Below, piece after piece: positions 27,297 through 36,364 of a stretch of 64,000 nt of DNA (positions are counted from its first letter, which is position 1; each line of letters opens with the position of its first letter). Both the position numbers and the translations under genes were made by a program. The stretch is from NCBI GenBank assembly GCA_964348015.1, contig CAYGBC010000039.1, positions 1 through 64,000 on the forward strand, given 5' to 3'. The notes beneath the pieces were generated by a model that saw nothing but the letters and a program-made list of their open reading frames with translations, ran no database searches and was not told the origin of the DNA. This stretch comes from SOIA01 sp964348015. Lineage in GTDB: Bacteria > Acidobacteriota > Aminicenantia > Aminicenantales > Aminicenantaceae.

Positions 27297-28274
27297 TTAC
27301 TCAGAAACGATCTTTTTCAATTCTTCCTTGAGAGGGGGAATGACTTGAAAAAGGTCTCCGACTATCCCGAAGTCTGCGACTTTAAAAATAGAGGCTTCCG
27401 GGTCTTTGTTCACGGCCACGATGAATTTTGAGGAAGACATTCCGGCCAGATGCTGGATCGCGCCAGAAATCCCGAACGCCATGTACAGGTTCGGGGAGAC
27501 CGTCTTGCCTGTCTGGCCGACCTGATGCTGATGGTCAATCCATTCCGCATCAACGGCTGAGCGAGAGGCTCCGACAGCCGAGTGAGGAAGCAGTGCAGTC
27601 AATTCTCTCAAAAGGGCGAAGTTTTCCGGGCCCTTCATCCCTCTTCCCCCGGAGACGACAATATCCGCCTCGGTCACATCGAGATCCGCGCCCTCTTCTC
27701 TCAGAATCTCGGCCACCTGCCCTTTAATCTGGTCTTCAGGAATGACCACCTCTTTTTTCACGACTTCTCCTTTTTCTTCCCCGGATTCAAGAAGAGGGAA
27801 AACATTCGGCCTCAGAGAAGCGATCTGCGGTGAAGATTTCAATGAAACAGTGGCCAAGACCTTGCCGGCGAATATCGGGCGGACTACCTCCAGTTTGCCG
27901 CCCTGGCATGCTGTCGAGATGCAATCCGTCGCCAGGCCGACTCCCAATTTAGCCGCCAGCCGCGGCGCCAGATCCTTTCCCATCGAAGTCGCGGGAAAGA
28001 GGATAATCTCTGGTTTGATCTCCTCGACGAGGGATCCTAAAGCCAAGGAGAAGCTCGACGCGGAATAATGGGCGAGGAGAGAATTCTCCAGCACATGGAC
28101 TTTCGATGCGCCGTACGGTATCACTTCCGATGCCATCCCTTCAACGCCATGCCCGACAAGGACGGCATGAGCCTCTGTTTTGAGCTCATCCGCTCTTCTT
28201 TTTCCTTCAGAGAGAACCTCCAAAGAAGACTTTTTGACCTTTCCTTCTCTTATCTCAATGTATACGAGTATCAT
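27297..28274 (-). CDS. etfA: Electron transfer flavoprotein, alpha subunit
   Basis: The start is the ATG at 28274 (MILVYIEIREGKVKK) with AGGGGG upstream; the longer frame overlaps etfB and does not look like protein. The 325-residue product has the N-terminal alpha/beta domain and the C-terminal FAD-binding domain: VVSGGRGMKGPENF, AVGASRSAVDAEWID, QVGQTGKTVSPNLYMAFGIS and GAIQHLAGM. With EtfB it carries electrons between acyl-CoA dehydrogenases (or a bifurcating partner) and the membrane. The gene overlaps no neighbour and starts 13 nt after the etfB stop codon. No dehydrogenase or EtfQO gene is next to it. Confidence 0.96.
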   Translation of the reverse strand: MILVYIEIREGKVKKSSLEVLSEGKRRADELKTEAHAVLVGHGVEGMASEVIPYGASKVHVLENSLLAHYSASSFSLALGSLVEEIKPEIILFPATSMGKDLAPRLAAKLGVGLATDCISTACQGGKLEVVRPIFAGKVLATVSLKSSPQIASLRPNVFPLLESGEEKGEVVKKEVVIPEDQIKGQVAEILREEGADLDVTEADIVVSGGRGMKGPENFALLRELTALLPHSAVGASRSAVDAEWIDHQHQVGQTGKTVSPNLYMAFGISGAIQHLAGMSSSKFIVAVNKDPEASIFKVADFGIVGDLFQVIPPLKEELKKIVSE

Positions 28275-28287
28275 TTCATACCCCCTG

Positions 28288-29070
28288 CTAGATAACCTTC
28301 GCCTCTTCGTGCAAAAATTTGACCATTTGCTTGGCGGCCTCTTCGGGTTCATCCTCTATGACCTTCCCCGCTTGCCGCTGGGGAGGACTTTCCAGTTTTG
28401 TGATCTCTAAAAGCGGCACGACCTCTTCTTCTGTAAGCCCTAGATCTTCAAAAGTCATGATGGGAATCTCTTTCTTTTTCGCCGCCATAATGCCCTTGAG
28501 CGTCTCATACCGAGGCTCATTCAGCCCTTTCTGAGCGCTGACGACTGCGGGGAGGGAAAAGGTGACCTTCTCGAGAGCTCCTTCGATCTCCCGGTATGCG
28601 GTTCCTTTATTCCCATCAATCTCAAGCTTTGTGACGACGTTGGCCTGAGGAAGGCCCAAAAAATCGGCCACCATGGCAGGAATCTGGGCATTATCTGCGC
28701 CGACGGACTGTTTCCCGAACAGGAGGAGGCTGTGGTCAGGAAATTTCTTCTCCACGACACGGGCAAGGATTTTAGCTGTTCTCATCCCATCATATGTCTC
28801 GGGAGTCTCATCTTTGATCAGGACCGCTTCATCCGCACCCATAGCCAGGCCCTTCTTCAGAATCGTCAGCACCTCCTCATTCCCGACCGAAACGACAGTG
28901 ACCGTCCCTCCGTTCGCTTCCCGCAAGCGAAGAGCTTCCTCAACCGCAAACTCATCATAGGGACTCAGAACAAAATTGACGCCTTCCTCGCTAATTGTGT
29001 TTGTCTGGTGATTAATTCTTATCTTCGCTTCAGTATCAGGGACTCTTTTTACGAAAACGCAGATGTTCAC
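28288..29070 (-). CDS. etfB: Electron transfer flavoprotein, beta subunit
   Basis: A 260-residue partner of EtfA, beginning NICVFVKRVPDTEAKIRI. It has the typical SPYDEFAVEEALRLRE, GADEAVLI and GKQSVGADNAQIPAMVADFL segments, and the ADP/AMP-binding region VVSVGNEEV. Length is normal. AAGGAGG lies 11 nt before the ATG at 29070 and only 5 nt before an in-frame GTG at 29076, so the true start may be the GTG, adding two residues. The gene lies 206 bp downstream of fabF. That gap holds a 7-bp perfect hairpin (AGAGAAG-TTT-CTTCTCT, 29139-29155) and no clear promoter. Confidence 0.96.
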   Translation of the reverse strand: MNICVFVKRVPDTEAKIRINHQTNTISEEGVNFVLSPYDEFAVEEALRLREANGGTVTVVSVGNEEVLTILKKGLAMGADEAVLIKDETPETYDGMRTAKILARVVEKKFPDHSLLLFGKQSVGADNAQIPAMVADFLGLPQANVVTKLEIDGNKGTAYREIEGALEKVTFSLPAVVSAQKGLNEPRYETLKGIMAAKKKEIPIMTFEDLGLTEEEVVPLLEITKLESPPQRQAGKVIEDEPEEAAKQMVKFLHEEAKVI

Positions 29071-29276
29071 TTGTTCCTCCTTTTCAAGTATGTCCGGCTT
29101 CGGTCATGCCAACCGATGCAGGTCAAACAAGATGAGCAAGAGAAGTTTCTTCTCTGGCCGCTATGAAATCAAAGGCTCTCTTCGTCGAACTCCACCGTGT
29201 TTCCGGTTCGACTTCTCACCTCTCTTTTTCTTGCTGTTTTGATGCTTTTCTGTCCGCTCTCTATCTTGATTCGGAA

Positions 29277-30551
29277 TCAGCCCTCATATCTTTTCAGAAC
29301 AAGAGAGCCGTTCGTTCCCCCGAACCCAAAAGAATTTGTCAACACATACCGAACTTCAGTCGGACGGGCTTCATTGGGGACATAATCGAGGTCGCATTCC
29401 GGGTCAGGGTTCTCATAGTTGATGGTTGGAGGCATAGTCTGTTCCTTCAGACAAAGCGCAGAATATCCAGCCTCCACCCCGCCCGCGGCGCCTAAGAGGT
29501 GCCCAGTCATGGATTTTGTCGAGTTCACTCCAATCCTGTACGCGTGTTTGCCAAACACCTTTTTGATGGCGAGGGTCTCGATCTTATCGTTGTAGGGAGT
29601 GGAGGTCCCATGGGCGTTGATGTAGTCGATCTCTTGAGGGTCAATCCCCCCGTCCCCAATCGCCTTCGACATGCACAACACCGCGCCTTCCCCGTCTAAC
29701 GAGGGCGCGGTCACATGATAAGCATCTGCACTCATCCCGTATCCGACAACTTCTGCATAGATTTTCGCATCACGCTTCAGAGCCGCTTCGAGTTCCTCCA
29801 GTATGACAACTCCTGATCCTTCGCCTATAACAAATCCATCCCTTTCCGCATCAAAAGGGCGAGAGGCCTTTTCCGGCTCGCCGTTCCTGACCGATAGCGC
29901 GCGCATTGCACAAAATCCCGACACTCCGAGAGGAGTGATCGGAGCCTCTGCGCCGCCGGATATCATGATATCTGCATCTCCTCTGGCGATAATCCGGAAT
30001 GAATCTCCGATGGCATGTGTGCTGGTCGTGCATGCTGTGGCCGTGGCAGAATTCGGACCTTTCGCTCCGTATTTTATGGAAATTTGACCGGATGCTTCGT
30101 TGATAATGGTCGAGACCAGGAAGAAAGGAGTGACGCGTCCCGGGCCCTTCTCGAGCAGTGTCTTGTGTGTGTCTTCAATTAAACCGATACCTCCGATGCC
30201 TGATCCCACATAGACTCCGGTCCTCTCCCCCTTAAGTGAAGCGCGGTCAATTCCGGAATCCTTAACCGCCATCTCCGCCGCTGCAATCGCGAACTGGATG
30301 AACAGGTCCATCTTCCGGATTTCCTTTTTATCGAGAAAATCCAGAGGATCGAAATCGGACACCTGCCCTGCGATCTGACTGGTGTAGTCAGAAATATCGA
30401 AGCGGGAGATCCGGCTCACTCCGCTCTTCCCTTTGACCAGAGCCTCCCAATTTTTTTGGGCTCCTATTCCCAGGGGAGAGACGAGGCCGATTCCTGTGAT
30501 GACGACCCGTCTTTCGGCAGTTCTTTTCTCAGAAGAAGGGGTGTTTCCCAT
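29277..30551 (-). CDS. fabF: 3-oxoacyl-[acyl-carrier-protein] synthase II (KAS II)
   Basis: A 424-residue condensing enzyme that elongates acyl-ACP with malonyl-ACP. The catalytic triad is visible: Cys in ATACTTSTHAIG, His in NAHGTSTPYND and His in KSMTGHLLGAAGG. The N-terminus carries about 14 extra polar residues before RRVVITGIGLVSPLG. The gene lies 24 nt after acpP, the usual bacterial arrangement. Product length is otherwise standard for FabF. Confidence 0.97.
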   Translation of the reverse strand: MGNTPSSEKRTAERRVVITGIGLVSPLGIGAQKNWEALVKGKSGVSRISRFDISDYTSQIAGQVSDFDPLDFLDKKEIRKMDLFIQFAIAAAEMAVKDSGIDRASLKGERTGVYVGSGIGGIGLIEDTHKTLLEKGPGRVTPFFLVSTIINEASGQISIKYGAKGPNSATATACTTSTHAIGDSFRIIARGDADIMISGGAEAPITPLGVSGFCAMRALSVRNGEPEKASRPFDAERDGFVIGEGSGVVILEELEAALKRDAKIYAEVVGYGMSADAYHVTAPSLDGEGAVLCMSKAIGDGGIDPQEIDYINAHGTSTPYNDKIETLAIKKVFGKHAYRIGVNSTKSMTGHLLGAAGGVEAGYSALCLKEQTMPPTINYENPDPECDLDYVPNEARPTEVRYVLTNSFGFGGTNGSLVLKRYEG

Positions 30552-30575
30552 CTGAAATTGTATCGACTGGTTATC

Positions 30576-30818
30576 TTATTTGACGTTAGTCAGGATGTAA
30601 TCCATGGCTTTTCCGACAGTGGTCAGTTTTTCCGCTTCTTCATCGGGAATATCCATGTTGAACTCATCTTCCAGCGCCATCACCAGCTCAACAGTATCCA
30701 GAGAATCGGCGCCCAAGTCATCGATGAAAGATGCCTCTTCAGTGATCTGCTCTTCGCCGATGCTGAGCTTGTCAGAAACGATTGACTTAATTTTCTTCAT
30801 CAACTCTTCTCTTTCCAT
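30576..30818 (-). CDS. acpP: Acyl carrier protein
   Basis: The start is the ATG at 30818, preceded by AGGAGGAGG at good spacing; an in-frame start six codons upstream falls within the ribosome site itself. The 80-residue acidic helical protein has the phosphopantetheine attachment site GADSLDTVELV (Ser of DSL). It carries the growing acyl chain for FabF and FabG, whose genes flank it. Length and charge are typical. Confidence 0.97.
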   Translation of the reverse strand: MEREELMKKIKSIVSDKLSIGEEQITEEASFIDDLGADSLDTVELVMALEDEFNMDIPDEEAEKLTTVGKAMDYILTNVK

Positions 30819-30858
30819 GTTTATCCTCCTCCTCATTTAATATTATTCTTAGACTCTT

Positions 30859-31605
30859 TTACGGCGACATAACCATTCCGCCGTTGACATTGATAACCTG
30901 GCCTGTAATATAGGCGGCCTCATCCGAGAGCAGGAATTTCACAACGTGTGCAATCTCATCCGGAGTGCCGAACCTTTTCACGGGAATTAACTCAACGAAC
31001 ATATTTTTGACTGTGTCTGGAAGATTCTCTGTCATCGGAGTGGCGATGTATCCAGGAGCCACAGCGTTCACCGTGATCCCACGCGGCGCGACCTCTCTGG
31101 CCAGAGATTTGGTTAAGCCTAAAACTCCGGCTTTTGAAGCGGCATAATTGGACTGTCCGACATTCCCCATTAACCCGACGACCGAGGAGATGTTGACAAT
31201 ACGGCCATACCGATTGCCGATCATATTCCGTATGACCGCTTTCGAAAAATTAAATACTCCCTTCAAGTTCACAGACAGCACCGCATCCCACTCTTCTTCT
31301 TTCATTCTCATCAACAGGTTATCTCGAGTAATTCCTGCGTTATTCACCAGATGATCGATTTTTTTGTGGGCTTTGACAACCTTTTCGGCCACATCCATAG
31401 CCTCGTCCAATCGCGACACATCCGCACAGAAGACAGCCGCCTTCCCTTTGCTCTTCGAGATTTTCTGGGCGACCTTTTCGAGCTTCTCTTTTTGAACATC
31501 CACAAGGATGGTCTCCGCTCCTTCCCTGGAAAGTTCAAGGGCGATACTCTCCCCGATCCCCTGAGAAGCGCCTGTCACGATCGAGACCTTGTCCTTAAAA
31601 ATCAT
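30859..31605 (-). CDS. fabG: 3-oxoacyl-[acyl-carrier-protein] reductase
   Basis: A 248-residue short-chain dehydrogenase. The NADPH-binding TGASQGIGESIA, the NNAG motif (VNNAGITRDNLLMRM) and the catalytic Ser-Tyr-Lys (NISSVVGLMGNVGQSNYAASK) are all present. It ends in GQVINVNGGMVMSP, as most FabG do. It reduces 3-ketoacyl-ACP. The start codon overlaps the stop of plsX by 4 nt (ATGA), so the two are translationally coupled. Confidence 0.97.
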   Translation of the reverse strand: MIFKDKVSIVTGASQGIGESIALELSREGAETILVDVQKEKLEKVAQKISKSKGKAAVFCADVSRLDEAMDVAEKVVKAHKKIDHLVNNAGITRDNLLMRMKEEEWDAVLSVNLKGVFNFSKAVIRNMIGNRYGRIVNISSVVGLMGNVGQSNYAASKAGVLGLTKSLAREVAPRGITVNAVAPGYIATPMTENLPDTVKNMFVELIPVKRFGTPDEIAHVVKFLLSDEAAYITGQVINVNGGMVMSP

Positions 31606-32621
31606 CTCACCTCCCCGATCTGGCCCAGCCTGTGAGACAGCTCCGCTATCTCATTTTGTATTTTCTCTTGAACTTTGTTCACGACAAAATCTTTGGCCAG
31701 GCCCACAGCGTTTTTTACCGCGTTGGAGTTCGAACGGCCGTGTCCGATGATGCAGACGCCGTTAATCCCGAGAAGCTGTGCGCCTCCGTATTCCGTGTAA
31801 TCCACTTTTTTATAAATTTTCTTAAGATTTCTCTTCATCAGGAAAAATCCGATTTTGGCGAAGACATTCTTCATGACCTCCGTGCGTGCCATGTAGAAGA
31901 AAGTCTCGACCATTCCTTCGCTCACTTTCAAGGCGACATTGCCGGTAAATCCATCGCTGACTATCACGTCGGCTTTCCCAGAGTAAATGTCCTTGCCTTC
32001 AACATTCCCGATGAAATTCAGCGGAGACTCCTGCAGTCTGTCAAAGGCCTCCTTGGTCAGTTCATTCCCTTTTGAGTCTTCTTCTCCGATACTCATTAAG
32101 CCGATTCTCGGTTTTTCGATTCCCAAAACACTGCCCATAAAAGTATGGCCCATTACGGCGAACTGCTCCAAGTGGTGGGGGCGGCAGTTGACGTTGGCCC
32201 CCACATCGATCAGGAGGGTCAATCCTTTTATATTCGGAACCAGAAGAGAGAGCGCGGGTTTTTCCACGCCCTTCAAGGCTCCGATAGTTGTCCTGGAAAT
32301 GTACACCACCGCCGCCGTGTTTCCCATGCTGACGAAAGCATCCGCCTCTCCATCCCTGATCAACTGAGCTCCTATACGGATAGAGGACTTCTTCTTTTTT
32401 CGGAAAGACAGGAGGCCTTCGCCCATGCCGATGGCTTCTGAGGCATTGATGATGGACAGTTTGGCCTTTGAATGGTTGACTTTCTCGAATTCCTTCTTAA
32501 TCAGGTCTTCCACCCCGACCAGGAGAACTTCCAATTTGTACTCCTGGGAGGCTTTGGCCGCGCCTTCGACTGTGACCTTTGGACCGAAATCTCCTCCCAT
32601 CGCGTCAACCGCAACTCTCAT
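31602..32621 (-). CDS. plsX: Phosphate acyltransferase
   Basis: A 339-residue enzyme converting acyl-ACP to acyl-phosphate, the first step of membrane phospholipid synthesis with PlsY. It begins MRVAVDAMGGDFGPKVTVEG and contains NTAAVVYISRTTIG, LLIDVGANVNCRPHHLEQFA and VSDGFTGNVALK, which are diagnostic for PlsX. It lies between rpmF and fabG in the classic rpmF-plsX-fab order, but fabH and fabD, which normally sit between plsX and fabG, are absent. Confidence 0.97.
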   Translation of the reverse strand: MRVAVDAMGGDFGPKVTVEGAAKASQEYKLEVLLVGVEDLIKKEFEKVNHSKAKLSIINASEAIGMGEGLLSFRKKKKSSIRIGAQLIRDGEADAFVSMGNTAAVVYISRTTIGALKGVEKPALSLLVPNIKGLTLLIDVGANVNCRPHHLEQFAVMGHTFMGSVLGIEKPRIGLMSIGEEDSKGNELTKEAFDRLQESPLNFIGNVEGKDIYSGKADVIVSDGFTGNVALKVSEGMVETFFYMARTEVMKNVFAKIGFFLMKRNLKKIYKKVDYTEYGGAQLLGINGVCIIGHGRSNSNAVKNAVGLAKDFVVNKVQEKIQNEIAELSHRLGQIGEVR

Positions 32622-32634
32622 GTTCTACCCTTGA

Positions 32635-32817
32635 TCAATCTTCAGCCCCTTCGACCACTTGTCTGTCTCCATAAAAGCCGCATTCCGGACAAGCGCGATG
32701 GGGTAACTTCGGATTCCCACAGTTAGAGCACAAGGCTAACGAGGGAATAGAGAGGGCATCATGGGCTCTTCTCTTTTTTTTGCGTGAATGAGAATGTTTT
32801 CTTTTCGGATTAGCCAT
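32635..32817 (-). CDS. rpmF: 50S ribosomal protein L32
   Basis: A 60-residue basic protein (MANPKRKHSHSRKKKRRAHD) with a zinc-ribbon pattern CSNCGNP ... HRACPECGFYGDR, so this is the zinc-binding (C+) form. It follows the YceD-like gene without a gap and precedes plsX by 13 nt, the standard context. Confidence 0.96.
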   Translation of the reverse strand: MANPKRKHSHSRKKKRRAHDALSIPSLALCSNCGNPKLPHRACPECGFYGDRQVVEGAED

Positions 32818-33348
32818 TTATCTTTTATCTCTCATAAAATTTTTGAGTTTATCGAGACGGGGATCAGAGCTTTTGGTTTCACAGGCACACTCACCGCTCC
32901 GTATGATCTTTCCGCAAACAGGGCATATTCCCTGGCAGTCCTCAGAGCAGAGCGGCTTGGGAGGAAACACCAGGTTCAATTGCTCTAAAACCACCTCTTT
33001 TATGTCAATCTTGGATCCGTAGTAAAACAGCTTGTTGATATCCTCATCCTTCAGATGTTCCTGCATTTCCTCAAGCTCTTCGGGGACATAAACAAGATCA
33101 AAACGGGAATCCACCGGGAACTCAAAAGGAATGAGGCAGCGGCTGCAGACAAAGCTGAGGCGCGTGGTGATCTTTCCTTTGATGAATATTTCATCTCCGG
33201 TTTTTTTAACAGTGAGAACTGCATGGACCGGCTGAAGAAAAACAGCGTTTTCCTCCACAAGGGACTCCGTGAAGAACTCAAACTCTCTCGAAATCTTCAG
33301 CCCTTCTTTGGGCAATCGATCGATATCTATAATCATGTCGCCTTCCAT
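32818..33348 (-). CDS. yceD: YceD family (DUF177) protein
   Basis: A 172-176 residue member of the YceD family, associated in many bacteria with rpmF and thought to act in 23S rRNA or ribosome assembly. The four-Cys pattern is present: FVCSRCLIPFEF near the middle and CSEDCQGICPVCG toward the C-terminus. The start is uncertain. The ATG at 33348 has AGGAGG upstream, but that sequence lies at or before the predicted transcription start. The ATG at 33336 (MIIDIDRLPKEGL) has GGAAGG just upstream and fits the family's usual N-terminus. First gene of the yceD-rpmF-plsX-fabG-acpP-fabF transcript. Confidence 0.88.
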   Translation of the reverse strand: MEGDMIIDIDRLPKEGLKISREFEFFTESLVEENAVFLQPVHAVLTVKKTGDEIFIKGKITTRLSFVCSRCLIPFEFPVDSRFDLVYVPEELEEMQEHLKDEDINKLFYYGSKIDIKEVVLEQLNLVFPPKPLCSEDCQGICPVCGKIIRSGECACETKSSDPRLDKLKNFMRDKR

Positions 33349-33369
33349 TTCTTTCGGATAAGTCCTCCT

Positions 33370-33397
33370 ATTATACCATCTGACTTCCCTTTGTCAA
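33370..33397 (-). promoter_or_regulatory. Strong promoter of the yceD-rpmF-plsX-fab operon
   Basis: On the minus strand TTGACA (33392-33397), 16 nt, TATAAT (33370-33375): both hexamers perfect. Start point near 33363, leader 15 or 27 nt depending on the yceD start. It is divergent from the polA promoter at 33638. The DNA between them (33398-33637) has no gene I recognise. Confidence 0.8.
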
Positions 33398-33637
33398 CCG
33401 AGGCCATCGGGAACGAAATCCGAGTAACTTCATTATTCAGAAGGGTTTGTAAAAGAGGAGATCGCCCGGTGAAGCGGCCTGATCCGGGTTTTTCTTTCTG
33501 CGCTCTTTTCAAATAAATTTTTATCCAAAGGTTCCTGTCTGACAACCTGCCTCTGAAAAAAGCTTTCACAGAAACACGATTAGCCCGGACCGAATTTCCT
33601 TGATTCCTCTGCGTGAAGGGGTTGAGGTCTGGCTCCG

Positions 33638-33666
33638 ATGACAAAGCCTGGGCCCGGTGATATAAT
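33638..33666 (+). promoter_or_regulatory. Promoter of polA, giving a very short leader
   Basis: ATGACA (33638-33643), 17 nt, TATAAT (33661-33666): 5/6 and 6/6. The start point near 33673 would leave about 9 nt before the polA ATG at 33682, with no Shine-Dalgarno sequence in that stretch. Confidence 0.7.
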
Positions 33667-33681
33667 GGGAACGCAAAGTTT

Positions 33682-36357
33682 ATGAAGGAAAAAAAACTCT
33701 ATTTAATAGACGGCAATTCTATTCTTTACCGCTCGTATTACGCCATCCGGTTTCTTTCCAACTCAAAGGGATTCCCGACCAATGCGATCTTCGGCTTTAT
33801 CAGTATGCTCAGAAAATTTATGCAGAAAGAGAGCCCTCACTATCTCGGAATCGTGTTTGATGTGAAGGGCCCGACTATTCGGCATAAAGTCTTCAAGGAT
33901 TACAAGGCGCAGCGGAAGCCGATGCCAGACGATCTGGTGGTTCAGGTCCCTGTCGTCAAAAAAGTCATCAAAGCCATGAACATCCCTTATTTTGAGCATA
34001 AAAATTATGAGGCGGATGACGTGTTGGGAAGCCTGGCCCATGAAGCCTCGAAGAAAAAAATCCCTACCGTTATAGTCACCACAGATAAAGACATCTTCCA
34101 GCTCGTGGACGACCTGACAAGCGTTTATAATCCTGTCAAGGATACCGTCCTGGACCAGAAGAAGGTGAAGGAAGCTTTTGGGGTCTCTCCCGTTCAGGTG
34201 ACAGACGTTCTGGCTCTATGGGGAGATCCCACGGACAACATCCCCGGAGTTCCAGGAATCGGGGAAAAAACTTCCAAAGCTTTGATCAATGAATTCGGCT
34301 CATTGGGGAATCTGCTCGAAAACTTGGACAAGGTCGATAAAGAGGCTCTCCGCGATAAGATCAAAAAGAACCTGGACCAGTTGGAATTGAGCCGCAAGCT
34401 GGTGACTATCGAAAGGAGTCTCGACCTGAAATTCAAGCTGGACGATTTTTCCGTATCCGAGCCAAACCGGGAGGAGTTGATCCAGATCTTCCAGGAATTA
34501 GAGTTTTCTTCTCTTTTGTCCGAATACACGAAAAAGACTGAACGCGGGAAAACGCGGTACGAGATCATACTCAAGGAAGATGTGTTGCGAAAACTCGTCT
34601 CCCGGATTAAAAAAGAGAAATTTGTCTCCCTCGACACAGAAACAGATAGCGCTTCCCCCACACAGGCCAATCTGGTCGGGATGTCATTCTCTGTAAAAAA
34701 AGACCAGGCCTTTTACCTCCCTCTCCGTCACGATTACCCCGAGGCTCCCCGACAGCTCTCGAAGGAGAAGGCCTTTCGCATACTCGAAGACCTCCTTACG
34801 GATCCGAAGGTCCGAAAATTCGGGCAGAACATCAAATATGACTCCATTGTTCTCAACAGGGAAGGGATCGCCCTCCGGGGAATCGACCTGGATTCCATGG
34901 TCCTCTCCTATCTTTTAGAGCCAAACTGGGGAAAACACAACCTGAACAAGCTGGCTTTGAGTTATCTCCAGGTCAAGACCATCCTCTACGAGGAGATCGT
35001 CGGAAAAGGGAAAAACGAGGTCACGATCAACGCCGTTCCTGTCGAAAAGGTGGCTCCCTATGCCTGCCAAGATGCTGACCTGGCTCTTCAGCTCTGTAAT
35101 CATCTCTGGCCTAAAGTCCAGCAGGAAAAACTGGACTCTCTCTACAGTCAATTCGAGCGTCCGCTGATCGAGGTGCTGGCTGATATGGAGATGTGGGGAG
35201 TGAAGATTGACACGCAGGCCTTGGAGCGGCTGTCTGAAGAGCTGCGGTCCGAGCTGGACAATCTCCGGAAAAAAATCCACAAGCTTGGGGGTGAAGAGTT
35301 CAACATCAATTCGCCTAAGCAGCTCGGATATATTCTCTTCGAAAAACTTCAACTTCCGGCGTCAAGAAAAACCAAGAAAACAAAAAGCTATTCGACAAGC
35401 ATGAGCATCCTCCAGGAGCTGTCCCGTATTCATCCCATCGCCAAGCATACACTGGAATACAGGCAGCTCTCCAAGCTGAAATCTGGCTATGCCGACTCCC
35501 TCCCGCTCCTTCTCAACCCGGAGACGAGGAGGATACACACGTCCTACAACCAGACCGTGGCCGCAACCGGAAGGCTTTCCAGCAGCGACCCGAACCTTCA
35601 GAACATTCCTGTAAGAGGTGATTTGGGGCGGAGATTCAGGCAGGCGTTTGTTCCTGAAAAAGGCCATCTTTTTCTTTCGGCCGACTATTCCCAGATTGAA
35701 CTCAGAGTCCTGGCGCATCTCTCGAACGATCCCGCTCTGATCGAGACATTCCTCAACGACCGAGACGTACATGCGGAGACGGCCTCCCGGGTATTCGGCG
35801 ACACGACCACTCTGTCTCCGGATGAGCAGAGAAGGCGCGCGAAGATCATCAATTTCAGCATGATCTATGGCGCTTCGGCCTTTTCTCTGGCCAAAGAGCT
35901 GGGAACCTCCAATTCAGAAGCCCAGAATTTCATCGACCTTTACTACGAACAATACGCGATGGTGCATGATTTTCTGGAGAAAAAAGTCCAAGAAGCCACA
36001 GAGAAAGGATACTCCGAGACGCTGTTCGGGCGGAAACGTCAGGTGCCCGAGCTCAAGCAGAAGGAGAGGTTCGCCCAACAGGCCGGCCGCCGTATCGCTC
36101 TCAACACTCCCATACAGGGCACGGCAGCAGACCTGATGAAAAAAGCCATGATCGACATCTGGCGCGAGATAAAGAAACGAAATCTGAAGTCCAAGATGAT
36201 CCTTCAGGTCCACGACGAGCTGGTTTTTGAAGTCCCGGACAAAGAAAGAAAAACACTCGAGCCCCTCGTCAAGGAGAAGATGGAGAACGTTTTTCCGCTT
36301 GAAATCCCGCTTAAAGTCCACTTAGAATGGGGAGTGAACTGGGCCGAAGCCAAATAA
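33682..36357 (+). CDS. polA: DNA polymerase I
   Basis: An 891-residue A-family polymerase with all three activities apparently intact. The N-terminal 5' nuclease has LIDGNSILYRSYYAI, YEADDVLGSLA, TTDKDIFQLV and GDPTDNIPGVPGIGEKT. The 3'-5' exonuclease retains Exo I (LDTETDS), Exo II (GQNIKYDSIVL) and Exo III (YACQDADLAL). Many bacterial Pol I proteins have lost these acidic residues; this one has kept them. The polymerase has motif A (DYSQIELRVLAHLS), motif B (RRRAKIINFSMIYGAS) and motif C (QVHDELVFEV). It repairs gaps and matures Okazaki fragments. It ends only 8 bp before the fourth palindromic element. Confidence 0.97.
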   Translation: MKEKKLYLIDGNSILYRSYYAIRFLSNSKGFPTNAIFGFISMLRKFMQKESPHYLGIVFDVKGPTIRHKVFKDYKAQRKPMPDDLVVQVPVVKKVIKAMNIPYFEHKNYEADDVLGSLAHEASKKKIPTVIVTTDKDIFQLVDDLTSVYNPVKDTVLDQKKVKEAFGVSPVQVTDVLALWGDPTDNIPGVPGIGEKTSKALINEFGSLGNLLENLDKVDKEALRDKIKKNLDQLELSRKLVTIERSLDLKFKLDDFSVSEPNREELIQIFQELEFSSLLSEYTKKTERGKTRYEIILKEDVLRKLVSRIKKEKFVSLDTETDSASPTQANLVGMSFSVKKDQAFYLPLRHDYPEAPRQLSKEKAFRILEDLLTDPKVRKFGQNIKYDSIVLNREGIALRGIDLDSMVLSYLLEPNWGKHNLNKLALSYLQVKTILYEEIVGKGKNEVTINAVPVEKVAPYACQDADLALQLCNHLWPKVQQEKLDSLYSQFERPLIEVLADMEMWGVKIDTQALERLSEELRSELDNLRKKIHKLGGEEFNINSPKQLGYILFEKLQLPASRKTKKTKSYSTSMSILQELSRIHPIAKHTLEYRQLSKLKSGYADSLPLLLNPETRRIHTSYNQTVAATGRLSSSDPNLQNIPVRGDLGRRFRQAFVPEKGHLFLSADYSQIELRVLAHLSNDPALIETFLNDRDVHAETASRVFGDTTTLSPDEQRRRAKIINFSMIYGASAFSLAKELGTSNSEAQNFIDLYYEQYAMVHDFLEKKVQEATEKGYSETLFGRKRQVPELKQKERFAQQAGRRIALNTPIQGTAADLMKKAMIDIWREIKKRNLKSKMILQVHDELVFEVPDKERKTLEPLVKEKMENVFPLEIPLKVHLEWGVNWAEAK

Positions 36358-36364
36358 AATAAAA

